The notes beneath the pieces were generated by a model. It was not told the origin of the DNA. It worked only from the letters and a program-made list of their open reading frames with translations, and searched no databases. A stretch of 9,423 nt of DNA from an uncultured Flavobacteriales bacterium (GTDB lineage: Bacteria; Bacteroidota; Bacteroidia; Flavobacteriales_E; Vicingaceae), in contig CAJXRL010000088.1 of the NCBI GenBank assembly GCA_913059105.1, positions 1-9,423 on the forward strand. The letters run 5' to 3'. The first letter of the stretch is position 1, and each line of letters starts with the position of its first letter. Positions 1-7,506 of this stretch are shown here, in pieces. A program made the position numbers and the translations under genes.

Positions 1-47
1 CTACACAGAGTAGATCGTCGGCAGCGTCAGATGTGTATAAGAGACAG
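1..47 (+). other. Nextera read-1 adapter with i5 index (sequencing artefact)
   Basis: This is not genomic DNA. Bases 15-28 are the Nextera read-1 overhang (TCGTCGGCAGCGTC) and bases 29-47 are the 19-bp Tn5 mosaic end used in tagmentation kits. The preceding bases read CTACAC (end of the P5 primer) followed by AGAGTAGA at 7-14, which matches the index known as S504/N504. Translating the mosaic end in the frame of the next gene gives the residues MYKRQ, a familiar artefact at the N-terminus of proteins predicted from untrimmed contigs. Genomic sequence starts at about base 48. Confidence 0.98.
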
Positions 48-683
48 GAAGAGAAGGGTATCGAATTGAAATTGAATTTTATGAAATTCAATGAATTTAA
101 TGTTTTTTACGATGAGGTTCGAGGCGCTCCTGTTAATACAATTGGTTTGGGATCTGTTACCATTACAGATTTGAGATCGAAGGAAGTTAAATTTTCTGCT
201 CCTTATTTAAAGAATGTTGCAGTACTTGTTACTGATGGGTGGGTCCCAACTGCTAGAAATGAGGAAGATTTAAAAAATGAGGTATTGAGCCTTACGCCTG
301 TTACGATTAAAGGAAGTGTTCATCAATCTCATTTGGATGCATTATACAAAAGCCAAGACATGAATCGTGAATATGTTTACGTTAGTGATGCGATTGAAAT
401 TCCAATGAAAATAAAAGAAAGCGCTAAGTTCTACGGATATGTAGATGTGATTTCTTTTTGGAAATACTTAAAATCAAATACAGGTCAATATATTAAAATG
501 CACTCTATCGCCAATAAAACCAATGAGGTTTTTGGGTTTGTAATGCCAAGATCAACCGATTGGGATGCTGCAATTAATGAGTTTTTTGAAAGTGGATTCG
601 GATTTACATCTACTAAAGAATATCACAATATTTTGCAAAAACACTTGAGCTTTGAGATTATTGGGAAGGTTGAGTTAGATTAA
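48..683 (+). CDS. Family 3 extracellular solute-binding protein, 5'-truncated
   Basis: This is the C-terminal 211 residues of a periplasmic-binding-protein-like protein (SBP_bac_3 type, as in polar amino-acid uptake systems). The signature block lies at residues 33-63 of the genomic part: GLGSVTIT, then LR, then FSAPY, then VAVLVTD. It corresponds to the family pattern of TxxR followed by FSxPY; the Arg (about residue 43) is the position that usually holds the ligand carboxylate. The second lobe follows, and a near-terminal segment (FGFVMPRSTDWDAAINEFF) matches the usual end of the fold. The signal peptide and first strands of lobe 1 are missing because the contig ends in adapter; the MYKRQ that precedes the reading frame is adapter-derived. 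No transporter permease or ATPase is visible, so its partner and ligand are unknown. It could be a stand-alone binding protein or the end of a larger sensor protein. Stop codon TAA at 681-683. Confidence 0.75.
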   Translation, partial: EEKGIELKLNFMKFNEFNVFYDEVRGAPVNTIGLGSVTITDLRSKEVKFSAPYLKNVAVLVTDGWVPTARNEEDLKNEVLSLTPVTIKGSVHQSHLDALYKSQDMNREYVYVSDAIEIPMKIKESAKFYGYVDVISFWKYLKSNTGQYIKMHSIANKTNEVFGFVMPRSTDWDAAINEFFESGFGFTSTKEYHNILQKHLSFEIIGKVELD

Positions 684-702
684 CTATAAAAATAAACCAT
701 AG

Positions 703-732
703 AAAGGTCATGCTTCAAGTATGGCCTTTTTT
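703..732 (+). terminator. Intrinsic terminator between convergent genes
   Basis: A 12-bp stem is formed by 703-714 and 718-729 with a three-base loop (715-717); it contains two G-T wobble pairs and four G-C pairs. It runs straight into six T residues (727-732), the standard layout of a Rho-independent terminator for the + strand solute-binding gene, whose stop is 19 bases upstream. Read on the other strand the same stem lies just after the ispG stop codon (731-733) and is followed by a looser T-rich run, so it probably serves both genes. Confidence 0.85.
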
Positions 733-2656
733 ATGCTTTAAACTCTACCCAATCACCATGTTCCTTGATCAAATTTATCAATGCATCAACAGCTTGCGCT
801 TCGGGAACATTTTTTTGAACAACTTCTTTTTCCTTGTACAAAGTGATTTTTCCGGGTCCGGTACCTACGTAACCGTAGTCTGCATCTGCCATTTCACCTG
901 GTCCATTTACAATGCAACCCATTATTCCTATTTTTACTCCTTTTAAATGAGAAGTTACAGCTCTAATTTTTGCGGTAGTTTCTTGTAAATCAAATAGTGT
1001 TCTCCCACAAGACGGACAAGAAATGTATTCAGTTTTAGAGATTCTAGTTCTTGTCGCTTGTAAAATTCCGAACGAAGTAGAAGTAATTAACTTGTTTCCA
1101 CCACAATTCACTGCATTTATCCAAAGGCCATCGCCGATTCCATCAATAAATAAAGCACCAAGCTCAGCAGAACTTTTCAATTGAAAGCTTTCTTCATCCA
1201 TGTTAGCGTATTCTCGTTTGAATATAACAGGAGTTTGGATATTAGCTTGCATTAATTCCATTGTTGCTCTTCTCAACTCTACCATCCCACTCTTATTCTT
1301 GCTTTTAAGCACTAAAACAAGATTGTGTTGCTGTGAAAGCTTTTTCAATAACTCATTATTTCTAATAACTCCTGTGGCATCTACTTCAAGAAAAATAATT
1401 GGACTTTTAATGTTCTCAATCATAGAAAGGTGCTCTATCGTTATTATTGGATAATGCCTTTCTTTATTCTCCCAACTATCAAAATTTTGAATAAGCCCTA
1501 GGGTTCCTGGAATTTCAAATCCAGCAGTGATATTTCCGATGAATAAATAATCAACAGCTTGGTCAGCAATGTTCCATTTGTCGAATGGAACAGAGTAATT
1601 GTAACCGAATGCGAAAAAATGGCTTGGCTTTAGTTCATCAAGTTGGCTTAAATCTCCAATTACAACCGGAACATGACTTGCTCCAATATTACCTATAGAT
1701 GTTGTTTTACGCTTATTGTAATTGTAAAAATCAATAGGGGAGTCTTTTATATCTTTGATTGCCTCGTGATCCTTTAAGTCAGAAAAAGCATCTACTAATT
1801 TTTCCGCAACAGGAATTTCAAATTCCGGCTCTTCAGTAAGAGAAACTCGAATAGTATCTCCTAACCCATCTTGTAGCAAGGTTCCAATTCCAACTGCTGA
1901 TTTTATTCTACCGTCCTCTCCTTCACCTGCCTCTGTTACACCTAAATGCAATGGGTAGTCCATTCCATTCTCTTTCATTACTTTAACCAACAACCTATAC
2001 GCTTGGACCATAACAAGCGTATTACTTGCTTTCATTGAAAGAACGATATTATGAAAGTCGTTATTTATACAAATTCTAAGAAATTCCATAGCAGACTCCA
2101 CCATTCCTAGTGGCGTGTCACCGTATCTACTCAAAATTCTGTCGGAAAGAGATCCGTGGTTAGTGCCAATTCTCATGGCAACACTATTTTCCTTGCAAAG
2201 CTTTACTAATGGAGTGAATTTTTTCTCAATACGTTCGAGTTCATCCTGGTAACTATCATCTGTGTAGTCAATTTCCTCAAATTTCTTTTTATCGGCGTAG
2301 TTTCCAGGGTTTACCCTAACTTTTTCAACAATTTGAGCGGCTACTTCTGCGGCATTTGGAGTAAAGTGAATATCTGCAACTATAGGTGTGTCGTACCCTC
2401 TAGTTCTAAGCATATCTTTAATAACTTGTAAATTCTTTGCTTCTTTTTTACTAGGAGCCGTTATTCGTACCAACTCACAACCAGCGTCAATCATTCTTAT
2501 AGATTGTTCAACGGTTCCCACAGTATTCATGGTATCAGTTGTAGTCATTGACTGTATCAAAATGGGTTGATTGCCGCCAATTATTTTGTTCCCAATAGTT
2601 ACCTCTCTCGTAGGGTTCCTTTTATATGTACGAATGGATTCGCAAAAATCAGCCAT
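731..2656 (-). CDS. ispG: 4-hydroxy-3-methylbut-2-enyl diphosphate synthase, long form
   Basis: IspG (GcpE) carries out the penultimate step of the MEP isoprenoid pathway in the cytoplasm: reductive ring opening of MEcPP to HMBPP using a [4Fe-4S] cluster. Residues 1 to about 290 are the TIM-barrel domain, with PILIQSMTTTDT (31-42), VADIHF (93-98), RVNPGN (114-119), LHLGVTEAGEGEDG (236-249) and GDTIRVSL (266-273). Residues about 300-535 are the extra domain found in the long form of Bacteroidota, Chlamydiae and plants, which explains 641 residues against about 370 in E. coli. The C-terminal cluster domain has the three expected cysteines, C547 and C550 (CPSC) and C581 (GCIVNGPGE), plus the ligand Glu588; their spacing is close to that in the E. 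coli enzyme. The reading frame is intact. It lies 73 bases after the alpha/beta hydrolase gene, with a possible promoter of its own, and it ends at the bidirectional terminator. Confidence 0.97.
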   Translation of the reverse strand: MADFCESIRTYKRNPTREVTIGNKIIGGNQPILIQSMTTTDTMNTVGTVEQSIRMIDAGCELVRITAPSKKEAKNLQVIKDMLRTRGYDTPIVADIHFTPNAAEVAAQIVEKVRVNPGNYADKKKFEEIDYTDDSYQDELERIEKKFTPLVKLCKENSVAMRIGTNHGSLSDRILSRYGDTPLGMVESAMEFLRICINNDFHNIVLSMKASNTLVMVQAYRLLVKVMKENGMDYPLHLGVTEAGEGEDGRIKSAVGIGTLLQDGLGDTIRVSLTEEPEFEIPVAEKLVDAFSDLKDHEAIKDIKDSPIDFYNYNKRKTTSIGNIGASHVPVVIGDLSQLDELKPSHFFAFGYNYSVPFDKWNIADQAVDYLFIGNITAGFEIPGTLGLIQNFDSWENKERHYPIITIEHLSMIENIKSPIIFLEVDATGVIRNNELLKKLSQQHNLVLVLKSKNKSGMVELRRATMELMQANIQTPVIFKREYANMDEESFQLKSSAELGALFIDGIGDGLWINAVNCGGNKLITSTSFGILQATRTRISKTEYISCPSCGRTLFDLQETTAKIRAVTSHLKGVKIGIMGCIVNGPGEMADADYGYVGTGPGKITLYKEKEVVQKNVPEAQAVDALINLIKEHGDWVEFKA

Positions 2657-2666
2657 GTTTTTTTTA

Positions 2667-2674
2667 CAAACTTA
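2667..2674 (-). promoter_or_regulatory. Possible Bacteroidota -7 promoter element before ispG
   Basis: On the - strand these bases read TAAGTTTG, an exact match to the Bacteroidota -7 consensus TAnnTTTG. It lies 10 bases before the ispG ATG, which would give a very short or nearly leaderless transcript. I see no convincing -33 TTTG at the usual distance of about 19-20 bases, so this may be chance in AT-rich DNA. Confidence 0.3.
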
Positions 2675-2729
2675 ACGTTTATCCTCTTTTTTAGTTTAAA
2701 TAATAATGAACCAAATTATTGAGAAGTTA

Positions 2730-3515
2730 TTAGCGTTTTGAAAAGGATTTTATTGCCTTAAATACCTGTTCTTTGCTTTCCATAGGGCTCATATGACTTG
2801 CGTCCTCTACCAAAGAGTATGAGCCATTAGGCCCAATTTGTGTTTCTTTTTTTAGTTGTTCAGAATTGAGAATAGAATCATGAACGCCAATAATATAATG
2901 GTATTGATATGGGGCAAACTTTAATACAATTTCTCTTTCATTTCTAATTTTCATACCTTCGGCCGTTGCAATTATAGCCTGTTCGTTGCAATTATTTGCC
3001 ATGTTCAAATAGCTTTTAATCTGAGAAGTAGTATTACGATTTTTTAAACTGAAAAAACTTGGTACTAAAGAGGCTAAAACTTTTGCTCTGTCTTTTTTTA
3101 CCAGTTTAATCAATTGGTCTCGTGATTTTTTTCTTTCCTTAGAATCTCCTTTCGCTGTAGAATTGACTAACATTAATCCTACTACTGAGTCAGGAAATTT
3201 TTCGCCAAATGCTAAGGATACATATCCTCCTAAAGAGTGACCAACTACAACCGCTTTTCGAATTGACAAATGGGTTAATAAGTTTTTGCAACACTCTGCT
3301 AAAAGCTCCATATTATGCACATATCCAATACATTCAGATTGACCATGACCGGGCAAATCAATACTAATTACTTTGAAGTTTTTGGCAAGCCGACTTTCAA
3401 ATTCTTTCCAAATTTCTTTGGCTCCTAAAAACCCATGAATTAATAAAATAGTTCGACCCTTGCCTTTGGTAGAATAAGCAATTGTTGCCCCACGAAATAC
3501 AAAAGTGCTAAGCAT
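2730..3515 (-). CDS. Alpha/beta-fold hydrolase, substrate unknown
   Basis: This 261-residue protein of the AB_hydrolase family shows all the parts of a working hydrolase. An oxyanion-hole motif HGF is at 27-29. DLPGHGQS is at 53-60. The nucleophile elbow GHSLGG is at 92-97 with Ser94 as nucleophile. A probable acid Asp213 sits in GVHDS, and the catalytic His241 is in DASHMSPME near the C-terminus. A lid-like, Lys-rich helical segment (about 123-200) separates the core halves. There is no signal peptide, so it is probably cytoplasmic. The family includes esterases, MenH-like enzymes and others, and the substrate cannot be read from the sequence. The start codon lies one base after the stop of the upstream aminopeptidase gene (TAA-A-ATG), so the two are almost certainly cotranscribed and translationally coupled. 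Confidence 0.88.
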   Translation of the reverse strand: MLSTFVFRGATIAYSTKGKGRTILLIHGFLGAKEIWKEFESRLAKNFKVISIDLPGHGQSECIGYVHNMELLAECCKNLLTHLSIRKAVVVGHSLGGYVSLAFGEKFPDSVVGLMLVNSTAKGDSKERKKSRDQLIKLVKKDRAKVLASLVPSFFSLKNRNTTSQIKSYLNMANNCNEQAIIATAEGMKIRNEREIVLKFAPYQYHYIIGVHDSILNSEQLKKETQIGPNGSYSLVEDASHMSPMESKEQVFKAIKSFSKR

Positions 3516-3516
3516 T

Positions 3517-4806
3517 TTATGAATTCATTGCAGCTTCTATGTCATCTGCTTCAATTGGAATGTGTGCCATTAAATCAACAGTTTCATGTTCTCCAATTAG
3601 AAAGTCATTCTCTAATCGAATTCCTAAGTTTTCCTCTCTAATATATATACCTGGTTCGATAGTAAAAACGCTTCCTGCTTCAACAGGTGAATAGTAATTT
3701 CCAACATCATGAACATCCAAACCAATGTAATGGGAAGTGCCATGCATGAAATATTTTTTATAAGCCGGCCAATTAGGATCTTGATTATCTACTTCTTCTT
3801 TGGTGATTAAGCGAAGTTTTAACAGTTCTTTCGTCATAAATTCACCGATTCTAGCATGGTAGTCTGCGATAACTATGCCGGGTCTTAAAATACCTTTTGC
3901 TTTTTTGAAAACAGTAAGTACCGATTCATAAACTTCTCTTTGTCTAGGGGTGAATTTTCCGTTTACAGGAATAGAACGAGTCAAATCTGAGGCATAATTT
4001 CCATATTCCGCTCCAATGTCCATCAAAAGGACTTCACCGTCTTTGCATTCTTGGTTATTTTCAATATAGTGCAATACACAAGCATTGAAACCAGAAGCGA
4101 TAATTGGGGAGTAAGCAAAGCCTTTTGAACGATTTCGCAAGAATTCATGCATCAGCTCTGCTTCAATTTCATATTCCATTACTCCTGGTTTTATGAATTT
4201 TAAAACCCTGTTTACAGCCTTAGCAGTAATGTTACAAGCCGTTTGCATTAAGGCCACTTCTTCAGATTCTTTTACAGCTCGCAGATGATGCATAAGTGGA
4301 GCTATTCGCTCATAATTATGCAAGGGGTATTCTTCTTTACACCACTTTCTAAAACGGTCATCTCTAGTCTGAACTGCTGTGTCGGCTCGAAGATGTTCGT
4401 TGTCATTTAGGTACACCGTTTCTGCCTCGTACATTAGGTTTCTTAGTGTTTTATGAAAATCTTGCAACCAATAAACTGTTCGAATTCCTGAAACATTATA
4501 AGCAGTTTCATTTGTCAATTTTTCACCTTCCCAGATCGCAATTTCTTTATTCGTTTCTTTTAGAAACAGCACTTCCCTATGTTTTTCATTTGGAGCATCT
4601 GGAAACACTAATAAAATGGATTCTTCCTGATCCACTCCGCATAAATAAAACAAGTCATTGTTTTGTCTAAAATCCATGGTGCCATCTGCGTTGGTAGGCA
4701 AAATATCATTGGCATTAAAAATTGCAATTGAGCCCGGCATCATTCGCTCGGCTAATTTTGTTCTATTTTTAACAAAAAGATTCGAATCGATAGGAAGATA
4801 TTTCAT
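3517..4806 (-). CDS. pepP: Xaa-Pro aminopeptidase (aminopeptidase P, M24B)
   Basis: A metallo-aminopeptidase that removes the first residue from peptides with proline in position two; a cytoplasmic role in peptide turnover is expected. Residues 1 to about 140 form the AMP_N domain, including the MDFRQNNDLFYLCG motif at 44-57. The pita-bread catalytic domain spans about 170-415. All five dinuclear-metal ligands of the family are visible: Asp263 (LLMDIGAEYG), Asp274 (ASDLTRS), His359 (HGTSHYIGLDVHDVG), Glu384 (TIEPGIY) and Glu399 (GIRLENDF). His246 in VLHYIENN matches a conserved active-site histidine. At 429 residues it has the usual length (about 440 in E. coli PepP). It lies 46 bases downstream of the TonB-dependent receptor, with a good promoter-like element between them, and one base upstream of the hydrolase gene. 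No signal peptide. Confidence 0.95.
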   Translation of the reverse strand: MKYLPIDSNLFVKNRTKLAERMMPGSIAIFNANDILPTNADGTMDFRQNNDLFYLCGVDQEESILLVFPDAPNEKHREVLFLKETNKEIAIWEGEKLTNETAYNVSGIRTVYWLQDFHKTLRNLMYEAETVYLNDNEHLRADTAVQTRDDRFRKWCKEEYPLHNYERIAPLMHHLRAVKESEEVALMQTACNITAKAVNRVLKFIKPGVMEYEIEAELMHEFLRNRSKGFAYSPIIASGFNACVLHYIENNQECKDGEVLLMDIGAEYGNYASDLTRSIPVNGKFTPRQREVYESVLTVFKKAKGILRPGIVIADYHARIGEFMTKELLKLRLITKEEVDNQDPNWPAYKKYFMHGTSHYIGLDVHDVGNYYSPVEAGSVFTIEPGIYIREENLGIRLENDFLIGEHETVDLMAHIPIEADDIEAAMNS

Positions 4807-4827
4807 GTTTGGATTTTAATTGAATAT

Positions 4828-4835
4828 CAAATATA
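4828..4835 (-). promoter_or_regulatory. Probable Bacteroidota -7 element for pepP and the genes after it
   Basis: The - strand reads TATATTTG here, an exact match to the Bacteroidota -7 consensus TAnnTTTG. It is 21 bases before the pepP ATG. A TTTT tetramer lies 19 bases upstream, at about the right distance for the -33 element (consensus TTTG), although it is one base off and falls around the receptor stop codon. This suggests pepP, the hydrolase and perhaps ispG can be transcribed independently of the TPP-controlled receptor. Confidence 0.45.
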
Positions 4836-4852
4836 AGCAGCTCTTCTCGCTT

Positions 4853-7348
4853 CTAAAACTTTAAATTCAATCCTATCATGTAATTTCTCAAAGCTTGAGG
4901 ATAAACGAAGTTTTCTGTCACTTTTGTTCCGTATACATATGAATATGTATAACCATTTGCGGAGTACTCTTCACCCAGAATATTGTTCACTAAAAGTTGT
5001 AGTTTAACCTCTTTGAATAATTTTTGAGGCAGTATTGCTTGAACCCGAATATCATTCACTAAATAAGCATCCAACTGACGGCCTCTAAATTGAGTGTTGT
5101 CCAAGTACTGGCTACCAATGTATCTCGTAAGTAATGCAATTTCGATACCTTTTGTTGGTTTGTAAGACAATTCACTAGCAACAGTTACATTCGGAGAAAA
5201 GGCAATGTCGGTGTCTTCTAATTCAAAAGAATAAATAGAATCTAAACCAAAGTTTTCGTCATAAGCATATAAAGTTTCGTTGTACTTTTCGATTTTATTT
5301 TCACTCAAAGTGGCGGTTATATTCCAAGAAAGCGCTTTGGCTAATTTAAGCCCTCCTTGCAATTCGATTCCTCTCCTGAAACTCCTGTCTACGTTTTGAC
5401 GAAGAGGAGAGCCAACATCGTTCAATTGACCAGTTGCAACCAGCTGATCGAGATAATACATATAGTATAAATTGGCAGATAAACTATATCGATTTGTTTT
5501 ATACTCAGAGCCAAATTCTAAGTTGTACATTTTTTCGGAGTCATTCGCATCTTTTTTAGGGGTGTTTGGGGCTTGGTCTATAAAATCAGAACGATTTGGC
5601 TCGCGATTTCCAATTCCTGCGAAAATGTAGGTGTTCCAATTGGCATCAATTTCATAATTAGCTCCAATTTTTGGGTTGAAAAATGTAAAATTTTCATTGA
5701 TTCGAATGTTCCTTAAATCATTATCAGTGCCATTAGCGGTGTAGTTGACTCGTCGGATTTGTAGGTCTACCAATACACTTAATTTTTCATCAATTAAATA
5801 GTTTGTTTTTAAGTAGACATTTCCATCCATTTTTTGAGACGTGCTTTCATAATAATTTTCTGTTGGCGAACTATTAGAAGCAAATTCTGCCCAAATAACT
5901 TTTCCAAAATGATCCCCTTCATAATTATTTATACCACCACCAAAGTTAAAATTTAGCTTTTTGTTAACGTCATAATTTAGCGAATAAGTCATTCCGTAAA
6001 AATCATTGTCTAACCACCTTCTTCGAATCAAATCAGTTGATTCAACTGTGTTATTCCCTACCGGTACATTAGCCAATCCGTAATCTGCGAGGTTTTCTCC
6101 ACTTTTAAACTCTTCGAAATAACCATAACCTTTGGTGTAATGCAAAGCTGCATTGGCAGTTAACTTGTTACTGAATTCATGAGAAACGTGCAATTGATAA
6201 TGATCTTGATTGTAATTATCTACTTGACTGTCGTACTCATATAGGTTGTATGTTCTGCCTGAATTTAACAAATTGTCTGTCTGAGATTGAGAAAGGCCAT
6301 TGTTAGCAGCCGACGCTAACATTCCGTCCAAGTTATTCTCAACTCTAGCTGCTGGCGTTCCGTTCCAAGACTGGTACGTAATTTCTTTACCACCAAAAGT
6401 AATAGCTTTCACCACCGTCTTTTTACCGTAATATGTTCCAGATAAAAAGTAGGATTGTAAATCGGCTGTTGCTCTATCTATATAACCTTCAGACTGAATG
6501 TTGGACAATCTACCTTCAAAAGCAAATTTATTATTAATTAATCCGCTGCCAAACTGAACGGTGTGCTTGCGGTTGTTATATTCCAGCTTTCGAAACTCCT
6601 CATTGTGTTCTAGAAAACCAACGGAATTTGAAATTTCTCCATACGCTTTAGGGCTTAATAATTTGGTTTCAAGATTTATTGTTGCGCCAAATGCCCCTGC
6701 ACCGTTAGTTGAAGTTCCTATCCCTCTTTGTATTTGTATTGAATTTAGAGAAGAAGCAAAGTCAGGCATGTTTACCCAAAAAACACCATGAGATTCAGGG
6801 TCATTCACAGGCACTCCGTTTATTGTAACATTGGTTCTGCTTGCATCACTACCTCTAATTCTAATTCCAGTATAACCAATACCTGTACCTCCATCTGAAC
6901 TAGTTACTACAGAGGGAGTTTGTTGAAGTAAATAGGGGAGGTCTTGTCCTAAATTATTCTTTGCAATAACTTCCTTGGAAACATTTGTTTTAGTTGCAGG
7001 GGCATTTCCTGCGACTCTGGTGCTACTCACAATTACTTCGTCAGATTGGTAACTGAAAGGCTCCAAATAATAAATGACAGTCTCATTTTTTGTGAGGTCA
7101 ATATCTAAAGTGTCAGTTTTGTAACCTATATATGAAACAATTAACGTGACATTTGGATAGCTAATTCTTCTTAAATTAAATTCGCCGTTCTCGTTGGTGT
7201 ACGCAGCATCAAATCCGCCATCTAAATAGACGTTTGCACCAATTAAAACTTCATTACTGTTTTTGTCGAAAACTCTCCCAGTTAGGTCGTATTGAGCATG
7301 TAGCAAAAACGGAAGAACAAGCAATGCAATGGAAATGAATTTTTTCAT
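4853..7348 (-). CDS. TonB-dependent outer-membrane receptor, TPP-riboswitch controlled (thiamine uptake, Omr1-like)
   Basis: An 831-residue outer-membrane receptor. Residues 1-18 are a signal peptide (MKKF start, hydrophobic core, cleavage likely after LLHA; no lipobox cysteine). Residues about 21-97 are a carboxypeptidase-regulatory-like domain (LTGRVFD, IGANVYLDG, TNENGEFNL, VSYIGYKTD), typical of Bacteroidota receptors. A TonB box (DEVIVSST, 103-110) follows, then the plug (about 115-230) with IRIRGSDASRTNVTINGVPVNDPESHG and GAFGATINLETK. The rest is a beta barrel ending in LRNYMIGLNLKF with the terminal Phe expected for BAM insertion. Energy comes from TonB/ExbBD encoded elsewhere. No SusD partner is present, which argues against a glycan system. 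The TPP riboswitch directly upstream and the PnuT-like gene beyond it point to thiamine or a thiamine derivative or precursor as the substrate; this is inferred from context, not read from the barrel. Stop codon TAG. Confidence 0.93.
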   Translation of the reverse strand: MKKFISIALLVLPFLLHAQYDLTGRVFDKNSNEVLIGANVYLDGGFDAAYTNENGEFNLRRISYPNVTLIVSYIGYKTDTLDIDLTKNETVIYYLEPFSYQSDEVIVSSTRVAGNAPATKTNVSKEVIAKNNLGQDLPYLLQQTPSVVTSSDGGTGIGYTGIRIRGSDASRTNVTINGVPVNDPESHGVFWVNMPDFASSLNSIQIQRGIGTSTNGAGAFGATINLETKLLSPKAYGEISNSVGFLEHNEEFRKLEYNNRKHTVQFGSGLINNKFAFEGRLSNIQSEGYIDRATADLQSYFLSGTYYGKKTVVKAITFGGKEITYQSWNGTPAARVENNLDGMLASAANNGLSQSQTDNLLNSGRTYNLYEYDSQVDNYNQDHYQLHVSHEFSNKLTANAALHYTKGYGYFEEFKSGENLADYGLANVPVGNNTVESTDLIRRRWLDNDFYGMTYSLNYDVNKKLNFNFGGGINNYEGDHFGKVIWAEFASNSSPTENYYESTSQKMDGNVYLKTNYLIDEKLSVLVDLQIRRVNYTANGTDNDLRNIRINENFTFFNPKIGANYEIDANWNTYIFAGIGNREPNRSDFIDQAPNTPKKDANDSEKMYNLEFGSEYKTNRYSLSANLYYMYYLDQLVATGQLNDVGSPLRQNVDRSFRRGIELQGGLKLAKALSWNITATLSENKIEKYNETLYAYDENFGLDSIYSFELEDTDIAFSPNVTVASELSYKPTKGIEIALLTRYIGSQYLDNTQFRGRQLDAYLVNDIRVQAILPQKLFKEVKLQLLVNNILGEEYSANGYTYSYVYGTKVTENFVYPQALRNYMIGLNLKF

Positions 7349-7350
7349 CT

Positions 7351-7384
7351 TATTTTCTATTTATTGGAATGCAGAAAATAGAAA
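7351..7384 (-). promoter_or_regulatory. Leader hairpin next to the receptor start codon, possible riboswitch expression platform
   Basis: Between the TPP aptamer and the receptor ATG (7346-7348) lies a perfect 9-bp inverted repeat, arms 7354-7362 and 7376-7384 with a 13-base loop. A second, mutually exclusive pairing of 8 bp is possible between 7351-7358 and 7373-7380. Either hairpin would lie within a few bases of the start codon and hide the A-rich initiation region. No T-tract follows on the transcribed strand, so translational control fits better than transcription termination. The stems are AT-rich and weak, and the role is inferred. Confidence 0.4.
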
Positions 7385-7409
7385 CTATCCGTTGTGGAAA
7401 TGATGAATT

Positions 7410-7486
7410 CACTTACTCCCTGCGCTCGCATTATCGATATCAGGTTCAACGGGTATAATCTCAGCCTTTCAGCACCCCTGTTTGTG
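7410..7486 (-). promoter_or_regulatory. TPP riboswitch (THI box) aptamer
   Basis: The - strand carries the conserved THI-box parts in order. GGGGT (7474-7478) pairs with ACCC (7451-7454) to form P2. A minimal P3 of GCT and GGC closes a GAAA loop (7464-7473). CTGAGA (7459-7464) is the pyrimidine-sensing loop. GAACCTGAT (7439-7447) follows, and GATAATGCGAGCGCAGGGA (7417-7435) is the diphosphate-sensing arm. CCTG (7441-7444) pairs with CAGG (7419-7422) as P4, and TCG pairs with CGA as P5. P1 is weak: 7410-7416 pairs with 7480-7486 at five of seven positions. It starts just after the kinase gene and lies 61 bases before the receptor ATG. TPP binding would be expected to lower receptor expression. 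Confidence 0.96.
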
Positions 7487-7498
7487 TTTATTACATTA

Positions 7499-7506
7499 CA
7501 AACTTA
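7499..7506 (-). promoter_or_regulatory. Probable -7 promoter element for the riboswitch and receptor transcript
   Basis: The - strand reads TAAGTTTG, an exact match to the Bacteroidota -7 consensus TAnnTTTG. It overlaps the stop codon of the kinase gene (7504-7506) and ends 12 bases before the first paired base of the riboswitch. A transcript starting about 5-8 bases downstream would therefore begin just before aptamer stem P1, which supports a dedicated promoter for the riboswitch RNA. No clear -33 TTTG was found. Confidence 0.5.

Noticed and set aside
710..946. Open reading frame on the + strand over the end of ispG, with similar + strand frames at 1200-1454, 2388-2570, 4446-4670, 6561-6791, 7482-7784 and 9139-9327
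   Set aside because: Each lies antisense to a well-supported gene (the one at 7482 also reaches into the riboswitch), has no recognisable domain, and has the low-complexity composition expected of a complementary-strand frame.
731..2656. IspG length of 641 residues as a fusion or assembly error
   Set aside because: The long form with an inserted middle domain is normal for Bacteroidota; the cluster cysteines and their spacing are intact and the frame is continuous.
2702..2720. AT-only inverted repeat (AATAAT and ATTATT around a 7-base loop) after the hydrolase gene as a terminator
   Set aside because: Only six A-T pairs, no G-C core and no proper T-tract right after it on the - strand, so too weak to call.
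4853..7348. SusC-type glycan receptor of a polysaccharide utilisation locus
   Set aside because: No SusD-like partner or glycan enzyme is adjacent, the protein is shorter than most SusC proteins, and the upstream element is a vitamin riboswitch.
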